A stretch of DNA of 64,000 nt from Gammaproteobacteria bacterium RIFCSPHIGHO2_12_FULL_35_23 (GTDB lineage Bacteria; Pseudomonadota; Gammaproteobacteria; UBA12402), in contig MGXT01000023.1 in assembly GCA_001801465.1 (NCBI GenBank), positions 191,809 to 255,808 of the forward strand. Direction: 5' to 3'. Below the pieces are notes generated by a model. The model was not told the DNA's origin. It worked only from the letters and a program-made list of their open reading frames with translations, and did no database searches. The translations under genes were made by a program, and so were the position numbers. Below are positions 19,112 to 28,912 of this stretch, one piece after another. Numbering within the stretch: position 1 is the first letter of the stretch; each line of letters starts with the position of its first letter.

Positions 19112-19615
19112 CTAAACTCCGATTTTAGGTTTATGACGTTCATTAATTATCGCATCGACAATTAAAATAACTACCCCTATGACAATAGCTGAATCGGCTA
19201 TATTAAATACTGGCCAATGCCAACTTCCTATATGTAAATCGATGAAATCAACCACATAACCATGCCATAAACGATCAAAAAGATTACCTAAAGCGCCACC
19301 TAATACTAATGCTAAACCTAGAGCAATAAAATTCCGATTTCTCTTAATCTGTGACAACCAAACAAAAATAAAAAGACAAACAATAATAGCAATAGCATTA
19401 AAAAACCATAACTGCCAACCTGAGGCGGTATTGAGAAAACTAAAGGCAGCGCCTTTGTTAAACATCAAAGTTAAGTTAAAAACGGGCAATATAACCACTG
19501 ACTCTCCAAACACCAAATGGGTATAAAAATAGTGCTTACTATAAAGATCTATAATTAACACTATAATTGAAAGCCATAACCAACGTAAATTTCCCTTTTC
19601 TTTTTTAGCATTCAT
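19112..19615 (-). CDS. lspA: Lipoprotein signal peptidase (signal peptidase II)
   Basis: A 167-residue inner-membrane aspartyl protease with four helices. The catalytic aspartates lie in GGALGNLFDRLWHGYVVDF and in FNIADSAIVIGV; FNKGAAFSFL is a further family motif. It removes signal peptides from prolipoproteins, such as the lipoprotein encoded at 22936. It starts 31 bases after ileS ends and is in the same operon. Confidence 0.95.
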   Translation of the reverse strand: MNAKKEKGNLRWLWLSIIVLIIDLYSKHYFYTHLVFGESVVILPVFNLTLMFNKGAAFSFLNTASGWQLWFFNAIAIIVCLFIFVWLSQIKRNRNFIALGLALVLGGALGNLFDRLWHGYVVDFIDLHIGSWHWPVFNIADSAIVIGVVILIVDAIINERHKPKIGV

Positions 19616-19646
19616 TTATCTTCCTATCCTTTTGATGAGTATGATT

Positions 19647-22460
19647 TTAAGCAAATAATCGAATTTCGCCCTCGCCCATAACATTAGTAATGCATCGTAA
19701 ACATAAAGTAGGCGCCTCCTGATACTTACCCACCTCAACCAAACGATGCCAGCAACGTTCACATTTTTGATAGCTAGAAGCAGAAACCTTAACTTTTAAC
19801 CCCGGTATCTCCGTCGCGATTGCTTCTTTATCTTCAGCTAATGAATAGATTTTAGCGCTTGAAGTAATAAGTACAAATCGTAACTCAGAACCAATTTTAT
19901 CAAGTTTTTTAAACAAAGATTCCTCTGCGTATAAAGATACTTCTGCTTCTAAATTTGATCCTAACTTGCCTTCAGCTCGTAATTTTTCAATTACTTGATT
20001 AACGGCATCACGAACCTGCATCACTTCTTGCCAATAGGTATCATCTAACTCATGACTTGAAAAAGTCGGAAAGTTTTCATACCAAGTTGTATAAAATACT
20101 GACTCTTCCCGCTTACCTGGCATATAATGCCAAATTTCATCAGCAGTAAAACTTAAAATAGGTGCAAACCAACGTACCAGTGCTTCACAGACACAATAAA
20201 GTGCTGTTTGTGCAGAACGTCTTGCTAAACTGACTGTTTGACAAGTGTATTGTCTATCTTTAATAATATCTAAATAAAAACTACCTAATTCAATAGAACA
20301 AAAATGATGAATTTTTTGGGAAACTTGATGAAATTCATATTTATCATAAGCTGTTTTTAATTCTAACTGTAAACTTTTAGTACGATTCACCAGCCAACGA
20401 TCTAGTGCTAACATACTGTCTGCTTTAACTTGGTGAATTGCAGGATCAAAATCATGTAGATTCGCTAATAAAAATCTAGCCGTGTTTCGCAGTCTTCGAT
20501 AGGTATCCCCTACTCTTGTTAAAATTTCTTCTGAAACAGCCATTTCAGCTCGATAATCTGTGGAGGCAATCCATAAACGTAAAATATCTGCACCGAGTGT
20601 CTTGATAATTTTTCCTGGGGCAATAGTATTACCAATAGATTTAGACATTTTATGCCCTGCACTATCTACCGTAAATCCGTGGGTTAATACTTGTTTAAAA
20701 GGAGCCGCACCAGTGATTGCACAAGAAGTTAATAAAGAAGTTTGAAACCAACCACGATGTTGATCAGACCCTTCTAAATATAAATCAGCTGGATTATGTA
20801 AGTTTGGACGGCGACCTAAAACCGCAAAATGACTAACACCAGAATCAAACCACACATCTAATACATCAGATAACTTATTATAGTACGCTGCTTCATCACC
20901 TAACAAAGAAACTTTGTCTAATTGATGCCAAGCTTCAATACCACGGACCTCTACTGCCTTAGCGACTGTTTCCATTAAAGCTAAAGTATTAGGATGAGCT
21001 TCTCCTGTTTCATCATGCACAAAAATTGGAATAGGCACTCCCCAGGCTCGCTGTCTAGAGATACACCAACCCGGATGCTTTTCCAACATATTTGTTAATC
21101 GATTTTCACCCCAAACAGGAATCCATTTTACTTGTGAGATTGCTTGTAATGCCTTTTCTTTTAATTGTTTTTTCTCCATGCTAATAAACCATTGTGGTGT
21201 TGCTCTAAACAATAATGGAATTTTATGACGCCAACAATGCGGATAACTATGTGTAATTTTATCTTCATGTAGTAAAGTCACAGTTTCTTTAAGCTTAGCA
21301 ACCACCAAGGGATTTGCTTTATTAATATGTTCACCCGCAAAGAACTCAACATCTGGTTTAAAACAACCCCTATCATCCACAGGATTATTAATTGGTAAAT
21401 TATATTGTAAACCAACTAGATAGTCCTCTTGACCATGGCCAGGTGCCGTATGAACACAACCCGTTCCAGAATCAGTAGTAACATGTTTACCTAAAATAAC
21501 AGGTACACTTTTATTATAGAAAGGATGTTGTAGGATTAGATTTTCTAGTACCAACCCTTTAAAAGTTGCTAAAACTTTAACTTGTTCTACTTGATAACGA
21601 TTCATTACAGATTCTAATAATTCTTTAGCAACTATCAAATGTTGTAATACGCCTGCTACCGTACAACTAATTAATACATATTCTAAATCAGGATGAACTG
21701 TCACTGCTTCATTGGCTGGCAATGTCCAAGGTGTAGTAGTCCAAATGACTAGAGCGGCTTTTTCAAGCTTGTCCTTAAAATAAATTGCTTGGGCAAGCTT
21801 ATTTATCTCTTGTATTGAAAATTTGACATCAATAGATGGTGAGGTTTTACTTTGATACTCTACCTCAGCTTCAGCTAAAGCTGAACCACAATCTGTACAC
21901 CAATAAACTGGTTTAAAGCTTCTGACAACATGGCCGTTGGCATAAATCTTAGCTAATGCCCGTATAACATCAGCTTCATATTGATAATCCATAGTCAAAT
22001 AAGGGTGTTCCCAATCTCCTAATACACCCAGCCGTTTAAATTCAGCTCGCTGATTATCAACTTGTTGCTTTGCATAAGTACGACAAGCTACTCTAAATTC
22101 TTGTGCACTAACTTTATGTCCTGCTTTGCCAATTTTTTTTTCGACATTTAATTCAATAGGAAGCCCGTGACAATCCCAGCCAGGTATATAAGGAACATCA
22201 TAACCATGCAAACTTTGCGATTTAACTACAATATCTTTTAAAATTTTATTAACAGCATGGCCAAGATGAATATTACCATTAGCATAAGGCGGACCATCAT
22301 GCAAAACGAATTTTTTCCGTCCCTGTCTTTGTTCTCTTAATTTTTCATAGATTTTTTCTTCCTGCCATTTTTTTAAAACCTCAGGCTCACGTTGGGCAAG
22401 GTTTGCCTTCATAGGAAAATCTGTTTTAGGTAAATTAAGAGTATTTTTATAATCAGTCAT
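19647..22460 (-). CDS. ileS: Isoleucyl-tRNA synthetase
   Basis: A 937-residue class I synthetase with the HIGH motif in [18 protein letters not shown], the KMSKS loop in [10 protein letters not shown], and the C-terminal zinc site CERCWHR...CLRC. The length matches E. coli IleS. It heads the ileS-lspA-fkpB operon. In related genomes ribF lies immediately upstream; here that position holds the 12 kb polyene-like cluster and ribF is at 34800. Confidence 0.98.
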   Translation of the reverse strand: MTDYKNTLNLPKTDFPMKANLAQREPEVLKKWQEEKIYEKLREQRQGRKKFVLHDGPPYANGNIHLGHAVNKILKDIVVKSQSLHGYDVPYIPGWDCHGLPIELNVEKKIGKAGHKVSAQEFRVACRTYAKQQVDNQRAEFKRLGVLGDWEHPYLTMDYQYEADVIRALAKIYANGHVVRSFKPVYWCTDCGSALAEAEVEYQSKTSPSIDVKFSIQEINKLAQAIYFKDKLEKAALVIWTTTPWTLPANEAVTVHPDLEYVLISCTVAGVLQHLIVAKELLESVMNRYQVEQVKVLATFKGLVLENLILQHPFYNKSVPVILGKHVTTDSGTGCVHTAPGHGQEDYLVGLQYNLPINNPVDDRGCFKPDVEFFAGEHINKANPLVVAKLKETVTLLHEDKITHSYPHCWRHKIPLLFRATPQWFISMEKKQLKEKALQAISQVKWIPVWGENRLTNMLEKHPGWCISRQRAWGVPIPIFVHDETGEAHPNTLALMETVAKAVEVRGIEAWHQLDKVSLLGDEAAYYNKLSDVLDVWFDSGVSHFAVLGRRPNLHNPADLYLEGSDQHRGWFQTSLLTSCAITGAAPFKQVLTHGFTVDSAGHKMSKSIGNTIAPGKIIKTLGADILRLWIASTDYRAEMAVSEEILTRVGDTYRRLRNTARFLLANLHDFDPAIHQVKADSMLALDRWLVNRTKSLQLELKTAYDKYEFHQVSQKIHHFCSIELGSFYLDIIKDRQYTCQTVSLARRSAQTALYCVCEALVRWFAPILSFTADEIWHYMPGKREESVFYTTWYENFPTFSSHELDDTYWQEVMQVRDAVNQVIEKLRAEGKLGSNLEAEVSLYAEESLFKKLDKIGSELRFVLITSSAKIYSLAEDKEAIATEIPGLKVKVSASSYQKCERCWHRLVEVGKYQEAPTLCLRCITNVMGEGEIRLFA

Positions 22461-22935
22461 AGTTGTCTCTTACTAATTAAGCAAAAACTGATAGTATAAC
22501 TTGCTCGGAATTAACTGCAAAGGCTGATCAATAGATATTCCTACCAACCGATAAGCACTTATCATTTTTTCACTACTTTCATTTCATAATAATATGATTT
22601 TATGATTAAACTACTTCACCATTTCTAGTAGCACCCTATCTTTTTCTGCCATTAGCCTATATAATTTTGAACCTATATAAATAAAATTGACAAATTTTTG
22701 AACACTTAAGCTGATTTGTATTGATTTTAAAGTTATGGTCTCATAATAACATAAAAATATAAATAAATCAAACAGTTATAAACTTATACGACTAACTTTG
22801 AGCAATTAGGTATTCTTTACTGAGTATTTTTTCCTGTAAATATTTATTACAAATCCACTTGTCCTCTGGTAAAATTTCGCCACTTATTTCCCAACTGAAT
22901 GGGTAATTTTTATAAATTTAACGAAAGGGTCGAAT
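22461..22935. other. 475-base intergenic region between ileS and the lipoprotein gene
   Basis: Divergent promoter region at the left border of the inserted cluster. No gene seen. A plausible plus-strand promoter lies at 22847-22875 (separate entry), and the ileS promoter must be in the left part. No inverted-repeat ends or tRNA that would show how the cluster arrived are visible. Confidence 0.5.
22847..22875 (+). promoter_or_regulatory. Candidate sigma-70 promoter for the lipoprotein gene
   Basis: TTACAA (22847-22852) and TAAAAT (22870-22875) are separated by 17 bases. The predicted start near 22882 gives a leader of about 54 bases, with GAAAGGG before the ATG at 22936. Confidence 0.45.
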
Positions 22936-23331
22936 ATGAAAAAAATAAACTATGCTCTTATAATTTCAACTGTACTACTATTGGCATCAGGTTGCACGCT
23001 GCGCTACACACCTGATATTTATAATGTAAACAAAGCGCCTGTAGTAACCAAAACCCACCAAGCAACACTCACTCAAGTTGGTAAAGCTATTACTTCTGCA
23101 GGGGTAGGTTTAGGATGGAGTATGCAAGAAGTACGTCCAGGCTATATCGTAGCGACTCTAAACCTTCGCGCACACCAAGCCAAAGTAGGTATAACTTATA
23201 CAACTCAAACTTATAACATTAACTATATTAGTAGTAATAATTTAATGCGTAATGGTGAAATTCATCAAAATTACAATTCATGGGTACAAAATTTAAATAC
23301 TGCTATTAAACACCAATTAGAAATAATCTAA
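22936..23331 (+). CDS. Small lipoprotein of unknown function
   Basis: A 131-residue protein with an N-terminal signal sequence ending in the lipobox LASGC (C20), so it should be lipidated and placed in the inner or outer membrane. The mature part contains ITSAGVGLGWSMQEVRPGYI and is probably beta-rich. It is separated from the biosynthetic genes by a strong hairpin at 23342-23374, so it may not be part of that pathway. An ApeN-like lipoprotein does occur in aryl-polyene clusters, but I see no clear similarity. Confidence 0.75.
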   Translation: MKKINYALIISTVLLLASGCTLRYTPDIYNVNKAPVVTKTHQATLTQVGKAITSAGVGLGWSMQEVRPGYIVATLNLRAHQAKVGITYTTQTYNINYISSNNLMRNGEIHQNYNSWVQNLNTAIKHQLEII

Positions 23332-23341
23332 TGCAATATGT

Positions 23342-23374
23342 TAAGTGTTGTCTGGCTATACCAGACAACACTTA
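23342..23374 (+). terminator. Perfect 14-bp hairpin between lipoprotein and ACP genes
   Basis: TAAGTGTTGTCTGG (23342-23355) pairs exactly with CCAGACAACACTTA (23361-23374) around the loop CTATA. No T-run follows, so it may be a processing or attenuation structure and not a classical terminator. It lies 26 bases before the TTG start of the ACP. Confidence 0.65.
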
Positions 23375-23400
23375 CATTGAAATCCAGAGGAGTACAATAA

Positions 23401-23676
23401 TTGACAATAATAACTCAAACTGATTTTCAACAAAAAATTGCTGAATTAATTGTTGAGTCTTTAAAATTAGATAAACAAGCGGAAGATATTGATCCTCAAG
23501 CTCCTCTATTTGGTGAAGAAGGTTTAGAATTAGATTCTATTGATATTTTAGAATTAGCCTTTGCAATCTCTAAGCGTTATGGAATAACAATCAAGTCTGG
23601 TGACAGCAATAATATTAAAATTTTTGCTAATCTTGCGGCCTTAAGTGACTATATTCAAGAAAATAAAAAGGCATAG
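23401..23676 (+). CDS. Acyl carrier protein of the polyene-like cluster
   Basis: A 91-residue ACP. The phosphopantetheine attachment motif is GLELDSIDILELAF with the serine at S46. The start is TTG, with AGAGGAG 8 bases upstream. Aryl-polyene clusters encode dedicated ACPs that carry the growing chain; only one is seen here, where characterised E. coli-type clusters have two. First gene of the closely packed plus-strand cluster; the next gene starts 2 bases after its stop. Confidence 0.9.
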   Translation: MTIITQTDFQQKIAELIVESLKLDKQAEDIDPQAPLFGEEGLELDSIDILELAFAISKRYGITIKSGDSNNIKIFANLAALSDYIQENKKA

Positions 23677-23678
23677 CT

Positions 23679-25628
23679 ATGCTGGATATTTTACGATTAT
23701 TACAAATAGTCTTACTCGTTATTTATCCTATCATTACCCATCTTGCCGTCTATTGGCATAACCCTAGTTTGGCATTAATAATATTGTCATTATTAATGCT
23801 CAGCTATTATCCACCCAAGGCTTTAAAAACTTCTTGGAAAAATGCTTTATTTATTATTGCATTTATCACTACGATTATAGTATCTGTTATCTATCAAACT
23901 TTTATTCTTCTCTATCTTCCACCTATTATTATCAGCGCACTTCTGTTTTACCTTTTTTCAAAAACACTATTTGCTAATAAAGAACCTATCATTACAAGTT
24001 TTGCAAGAGTTATTTATAAGGAAAATAGTGAGGAAGTAAAACACTATACTCGACGGGTGACTCAACTTTGGAGCTTATTTTTTCTAGCTATGCTATTAGA
24101 AACTATTTTATTAAGCCTTTTTGCTTCAGCAAAAACCTGGTCCTTATTTTGTAATATTATGAATTATTTTTTTATCGGCCTACTGTTTGCAGGCGAGGGC
24201 TTATACAGAAAATATCGCTTTAAAAACATTAAAATATTTCTTCCCTTGCTTAACTATTTTATGCGCTTTGGCATGAAAGGAATAAATTTCAATACGCTAG
24301 ATAAACTACCTTTAATATCTCATACTGACTTACAGAATTTGTTTGCCTTTAAAAATAATCAACCCATTACTTGCTTAGATTTCTTATCAGATGTTTACTT
24401 TCTTGCAGAGCTTTTACCAAAAAGTAAATATATTATTAATCTTTGTGAGGATCGTTATAAATTTTCGGTCTTATTTTCTGCTGCGCTATTATGTAATCGA
24501 ATTACCTTGTTACCAAATAATAATTCTTCACAATCTTTACAACAATTACAATCAGAATTTACTGATAGTATAATTTGGCGAGATAACCAAATACCAGATT
24601 TAATTCATCAGCATGATGTCAACAGCAACCCTCTTACTATACCTTCTATAAATAAAGATCAATTAGTAGTCATCTTATATACCTCTGGCAGTACCGGCAA
24701 GCCCATCCCCTGGAAAAAATATTGGGGTGAGCTAGTTCAACATAGCCAACTTACTGCAAAAGCATTAGGATTAAATCTACAAGAAAAATTACAAATTGTT
24801 ACGACCGTAGCAACTCAACATATGTATGGCTTAGAACATGCTATTTTGCTCCCTATGCAAATGGGTTATATCATCAACAACTTAAAGCCTTTTTTTGCTG
24901 GTGATTTGATTACCATCCCCTCACCAGTTAATTATAAAACGATCCTATTTAGCACACCACTGCACTTAAAATTATTTGCAGAAAATAGTAACAGATATCC
25001 TACGCTACGCTTACTAGTTTCTGCAACAGCCCATTTAACAACTGAATTAGCCACTAGTTTAGAAAAAAAATTTAAAGCCATCTTAATAGAAATTTATGGC
25101 TGTACAGAGGCTGGCTGTATTGCAACTAGACAAACTACACAGACTAATCATTGGCTACTGTTGTCCAATTATCAGCTCGAACAAGTAGTTAACAATTATT
25201 ACTTGCTAACCCCTAGTTTAAATACTAAAAAGCTAAACAGGATAAAACTTGCTGATCACCTACAGATAATAGATTCACAACATTTTATATTACAAGGACG
25301 CCGAGCAGAAAATATTAATATAGCTGGTAAGCGTATGTCATTAGCTGATTTAAATATCAAACTCAATAGCATTCCAGGAATTGAAGACGGAATCTTTTAT
25401 TGCCCTACTAACAAAGAAGAAACTAAACGACTAATGGCACTAGTAGTCGCCCCTACTTTGTCAACGAGTGATATTCGTAAAGCTTTACGGCAAATGATAG
25501 ATCCTGTCTTTTTGCCTAGACCCTTAATCAAGCTAAATAAACTACCTCGCAATGATACGGGCAAACTACCTGTAGAAGCTGTAAATTCAATACTTAAAGA
25601 ATATACTGAGGTTGTGGAGAACTATTAA
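23679..25628 (+). CDS. Membrane domain fused to AMP-dependent acyl/aryl ligase
   Basis: A 649-residue fusion. Residues 1 to about 175 form several membrane helices, resembling the COG4648 membrane protein of aryl-polyene clusters. Residues from about 225 onward form an adenylate-forming ligase with the P-loop TSGSTGKP at 335-342 and YGCTEAG at 473-479. In E. coli-type clusters these are separate genes (apeG, apeH). The ligase would activate a starter or extender acid and load it on the ACP. The fusion suggests activation at the inner membrane. Confidence 0.8.
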   Translation: MLDILRLLQIVLLVIYPIITHLAVYWHNPSLALIILSLLMLSYYPPKALKTSWKNALFIIAFITTIIVSVIYQTFILLYLPPIIISALLFYLFSKTLFANKEPIITSFARVIYKENSEEVKHYTRRVTQLWSLFFLAMLLETILLSLFASAKTWSLFCNIMNYFFIGLLFAGEGLYRKYRFKNIKIFLPLLNYFMRFGMKGINFNTLDKLPLISHTDLQNLFAFKNNQPITCLDFLSDVYFLAELLPKSKYIINLCEDRYKFSVLFSAALLCNRITLLPNNNSSQSLQQLQSEFTDSIIWRDNQIPDLIHQHDVNSNPLTIPSINKDQLVVILYTSGSTGKPIPWKKYWGELVQHSQLTAKALGLNLQEKLQIVTTVATQHMYGLEHAILLPMQMGYIINNLKPFFAGDLITIPSPVNYKTILFSTPLHLKLFAENSNRYPTLRLLVSATAHLTTELATSLEKKFKAILIEIYGCTEAGCIATRQTTQTNHWLLLSNYQLEQVVNNYYLLTPSLNTKKLNRIKLADHLQIIDSQHFILQGRRAENINIAGKRMSLADLNIKLNSIPGIEDGIFYCPTNKEETKRLMALVVAPTLSTSDIRKALRQMIDPVFLPRPLIKLNKLPRNDTGKLPVEAVNSILKEYTEVVENY

Positions 25629-25631
25629 TCA

Positions 25632-25925
25632 ATGAGCAACAAATTATATTTTTTAATTCCCAATAATCATCCAAGTTTGTCTGGCCATTTTCCAGGTAAT
25701 CCCATTGTACCTGGTGTTGTCATTTTACAACATGTGCTCTCCTTGCTCACTGATAATATAACCAAACAAAATATTCACGAAGTTAGCAAAATCAAGTTTA
25801 TTACTCCTTTACTAATCGACGTACAAAGTGAAGTTATTTTTAAAAAAGCAAGACCAAAAATTATTAAATTTGAGGTGTTACAAAACAATCAAACTGTAGT
25901 GACAGGCAATATAGGTTTCTCATGA
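25632..25925 (+). CDS. Hotdog-fold 3-hydroxyacyl-ACP dehydratase-like protein (ApeI-like)
   Basis: A 97-residue hotdog protein with HFPGNPIVPGVVILQHVL, the FabA/FabZ-type active-site motif (His19). It is short, like the ApeI dehydratases of aryl-polyene clusters. It would dehydrate 3-hydroxyacyl-ACP to build the conjugated double bonds. Four bases overlap the next gene. Confidence 0.8.
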   Translation: MSNKLYFLIPNNHPSLSGHFPGNPIVPGVVILQHVLSLLTDNITKQNIHEVSKIKFITPLLIDVQSEVIFKKARPKIIKFEVLQNNQTVVTGNIGFS

Positions 25926-26815
25926 GCACTAAATGGAAAAACTTTAGTGAAATGGGTAGTAAAAAGCTAATGCTAATTATGCGTTGGATCATTTTACATA
26001 CCAACCGACACCTTGCACGTGCTTGTTTATATCTTATTGTTGGCTATTATTTTTTCTTAACAAAAAAAGGGAAAACTGATTCAAAAAAATTTTTGGACAA
26101 GGTATTACCAAAACCTGCAAGCCCTATTAATATTAGCAAACACTTTTTTTATTGGGCCAGCACTTTGTTAGATCGAGTGTACATGGTCTCAGGTAAAACC
26201 CATCTCCTTTCTTTAGAAGTGATCAATGCTGAGTTAGTCACCACAAAACTTTCAGCCAATAATGGTTGTATTATGCTAGGCTCCCATTTAGGCAGCTTTG
26301 AAATATTACGGTGCCTAGCTCAAATAATGGGTAATTTACCTTTAAAAATTGTAATTGATGTAGGTTCTAGCCAACAATTTAATAAAAATTTATATGCTAT
26401 AAACCCTGAAATAGAAAAACTTTTTATTCATGCAACTGATCAAGAAAGCGTTTTTGCAATAAACAATGCCTTAAAACAAGGCTCTATGATAGGAATTTTA
26501 GGTGATCGGGTTATTAATAAACAAAGAAAAATTACTTGTGATTTCTTAGGAGAAAAAGCCGACTTACCAACAGGCCCCATGCTACTTGCTTCGTTGTTTG
26601 AGGTCCCTGTCATTTTATTTTTTGGTATCTATTTAGGTGGCAATCGATATCGAGTCATTTTTGAATTATTTTCTGAAAGAATTCTTGTTGATAGAAATCA
26701 ACGTGAGCAACAAATTGGGGTGTATGTTGAAAGCTATGTTAAACGCTTAGAACACTACGCGAAACAATATCCTTACAATTGGTTTAATTTCTATGACTAC
26801 TGGAAACACAATTAA
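25922..26815 (+). CDS. LpxL/HtrB-like lysophospholipid acyltransferase family protein
   Basis: A 297-residue protein with an N-terminal hydrophobic anchor near residues 33-47. The HxxxxE acyltransferase motif is in LGSHLGSFE (H122, E127). In aryl-polyene clusters such a domain (part of ApeJ) links the polyene acyl chain to a lipid head group. Here the glycosyltransferase half of ApeJ is absent. It overlaps the following flavoprotein by 23 bases. Confidence 0.8.
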   Translation: MSTKWKNFSEMGSKKLMLIMRWIILHTNRHLARACLYLIVGYYFFLTKKGKTDSKKFLDKVLPKPASPINISKHFFYWASTLLDRVYMVSGKTHLLSLEVINAELVTTKLSANNGCIMLGSHLGSFEILRCLAQIMGNLPLKIVIDVGSSQQFNKNLYAINPEIEKLFIHATDQESVFAINNALKQGSMIGILGDRVINKQRKITCDFLGEKADLPTGPMLLASLFEVPVILFFGIYLGGNRYRVIFELFSERILVDRNQREQQIGVYVESYVKRLEHYAKQYPYNWFNFYDYWKHN

Positions 26816-28349
26816 CTTGCATTATGATGTTATTATTATTGGTGGTGGCTTAGCAGGCTTAAGTCTAACTAGGCAATTATTATTAGCTAATAATAATTTA
26901 AAGATTGCTGTCTTAGAATTTCGCAAACATCCTGTAGCTGAAGCCATACATAAAGTAGGTGAATCCTTAGTAGAGATTGGCGCTCATTATTTTAATAATC
27001 GGTTACAACTAGGAGAGCATTTAAAAACCGATCAACTAAAAAAAGCTGGCCTGCGCTTTTTCTTTACTCATCAAAATAATGAAGATATTAGTCAACGTAT
27101 TGAATTTGGTGCCACTTTTTTCCCTAAAACCCCTAGTTTTCAACTTGATCGTGGACGATTTGAAAATTATTTAGCGCAATTAATTACAGAGCAAGGAGCT
27201 CATTTTATTGATGAAGCTAAGGTTTTAGCAATTGATCTAAACCAAAATTCACATACAGTTAGTTATTCTCATCAGGGGGAAAAACAAATGCTTTTTTCTC
27301 GTTGGGTGATTGATGCCAGTGGACGATCCGGTAAATTAAAACGACAATTAGAGTTAACAAAAGCTGTTGAACATGATATCAACACTGCTTGGTTCAGAAT
27401 CAAAGGTAAATTAGATCTAGATACCTGGTCTTCACAAGCCGACTGGTTAAAAGTAGCGCCGCGTGATTTTCGTTATTTAAGTACTAATCACTTAATGGGC
27501 AAGGGTTATTGGACCTGGTTAATTCCTCTCGCTTCCAACTGTACTAGTATTGGTATTGTGGCTGATGCAGCTTTACATCCATTTAATGAAATTAATCACT
27601 TACCAAATGCTTTAGAATGGCTAAAGAAATATGAGCCTCAGCTAGCTACAAAACTAGCTACTGATCAATATGAAATCATAGATTTTCATAGTTTAAAACA
27701 TTATTCTCATGACTGCGAGCAAGTTTTTTCTGCGCAACGCTGGGCTCTTACTGGTGAAGCGGGTGTATTTTTGGATCCTTTCTATTCTCCTGGTAGTGAT
27801 TTTATTGCCTTAAGTAATGAATTTATCAGTGATTTAATAATTAATGATCTTGCAGGTTTTGATATTAAACTTAAAGCTGCTTATTACAATAAACAGTATT
27901 TAGAATTATTCCAAAATTTCTTATTAGTTTATCAAAACCAATACCTCCTTATGGGATATCCAGGTACCATGATTCATAAAGTCATTTGGGACTATGCTGT
28001 TTATTGGGGAATTATAAGTTTATTATATTTTAATAAAAAAATAACTGATATTAACTTTATGCAAACCTTTTCTAGCGCTATGCATAAATTAGTAGTCCTT
28101 AATAAAAAAGTGCAGACTAATTTTCATAATTACATCAATGATCCGCACGCTTTTCCTGTTAAACATTTTACTGACACGATGTCTTATCAATTTTTGCAAG
28201 ATTGGAATACTAATTTAATGCAATCTTATGATGATTCAGCTCTTTTTCAACTATTAAATAATAATTTAGCTTATTTGCAGTTGATTGCAGAACAATATTA
28301 CCAAGGAAAATCATTAATTCCTTCCGAATTGGAACTAGAAACCTTATGA
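26793..28349 (+). CDS. Flavin-dependent halogenase-like oxidoreductase
   Basis: A 518-residue FAD protein with the dinucleotide motif GGGLAGLS at 17-24 and DASGRSG at 174-180. It has WTWLIP at 240-245, which fits the WxWxIP signature of flavin-dependent halogenases. VGESLVEIG corresponds to the GES region of that family. Xanthomonadin clusters carry a comparable gene and make brominated aryl polyenes, so halogenation of the pigment head is a reasonable inference. Many relatives are uncharacterised hydroxylases, so activity is unproven. It overlaps the LolA-like gene by 4 bases. Confidence 0.75.
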   Translation: MTTGNTINLHYDVIIIGGGLAGLSLTRQLLLANNNLKIAVLEFRKHPVAEAIHKVGESLVEIGAHYFNNRLQLGEHLKTDQLKKAGLRFFFTHQNNEDISQRIEFGATFFPKTPSFQLDRGRFENYLAQLITEQGAHFIDEAKVLAIDLNQNSHTVSYSHQGEKQMLFSRWVIDASGRSGKLKRQLELTKAVEHDINTAWFRIKGKLDLDTWSSQADWLKVAPRDFRYLSTNHLMGKGYWTWLIPLASNCTSIGIVADAALHPFNEINHLPNALEWLKKYEPQLATKLATDQYEIIDFHSLKHYSHDCEQVFSAQRWALTGEAGVFLDPFYSPGSDFIALSNEFISDLIINDLAGFDIKLKAAYYNKQYLELFQNFLLVYQNQYLLMGYPGTMIHKVIWDYAVYWGIISLLYFNKKITDINFMQTFSSAMHKLVVLNKKVQTNFHNYINDPHAFPVKHFTDTMSYQFLQDWNTNLMQSYDDSALFQLLNNNLAYLQLIAEQYYQGKSLIPSELELETL

Positions 28350-28912
28350 AACGTTTATTTTTAATATTACTGCTTTTTTCTTGGCAATGGGTTGGCGCCT
28401 CTATTTTATCATTGAATCAATTACTACAGCAGGTAAGTATTAAAACAAATATTGCTCAAGTTAACTATACTGAAACACATTATTTACACTTTACCGATAA
28501 ACCACTGCTTTCTCAAGGCACGCTATATTTTCGTAAACCTAGTTATTTAGCTAAACAAGTCGCCTCTCCACAACCAATGAACTTTATTATTAATCAACAA
28601 CAATTAACTATACAAAATGCTAATAAGACCTATACTGTGAAACTCAACCAATATCCAAATTTATGGATAATGAGCACTACCTTGCAAGCTTTACTATCTA
28701 ACAATCCAGAATTTTTATCTTCTTATTATAATATCACCATTGCTGGTTCTGCTAACCAATGGCAACTTTCTCTTACACCTAAGTCACAAATAAATTTAAA
28801 TGTAAACAAAATAATAATTTCTGGTAAATACAATCAAATTAGTACTATTATTATCTATTTTAATAATGGTGACTGGGTACAGCAACAATTTACAAAGGTA
28901 GCAGCAAGTTGA
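28346..28912 (+). CDS. LolA-like outer-membrane lipid carrier
   Basis: A 188-residue periplasmic protein with a signal peptide (MKRLFLILLLFSWQWVGA). Its body, with NIAQVNYTETHYLHF then GTLYFRKPSYLAKQV, follows the LolA/LolB-like fold of ApeL in aryl-polyene clusters. It would carry the hydrophobic product across the periplasm to the outer membrane. It overlaps both neighbours by 4 bases. Confidence 0.75.
   Translation: MKRLFLILLLFSWQWVGASILSLNQLLQQVSIKTNIAQVNYTETHYLHFTDKPLLSQGTLYFRKPSYLAKQVASPQPMNFIINQQQLTIQNANKTYTVKLNQYPNLWIMSTTLQALLSNNPEFLSSYYNITIAGSANQWQLSLTPKSQINLNVNKIIISGKYNQISTIIIYFNNGDWVQQQFTKVAAS

Noticed and set aside
19111..19143. Longer FkpB start at 19143
   Set aside because: It would overlap lspA by 32 bases; GTG 19110 has GGAG upstream and gives the family's normal length.
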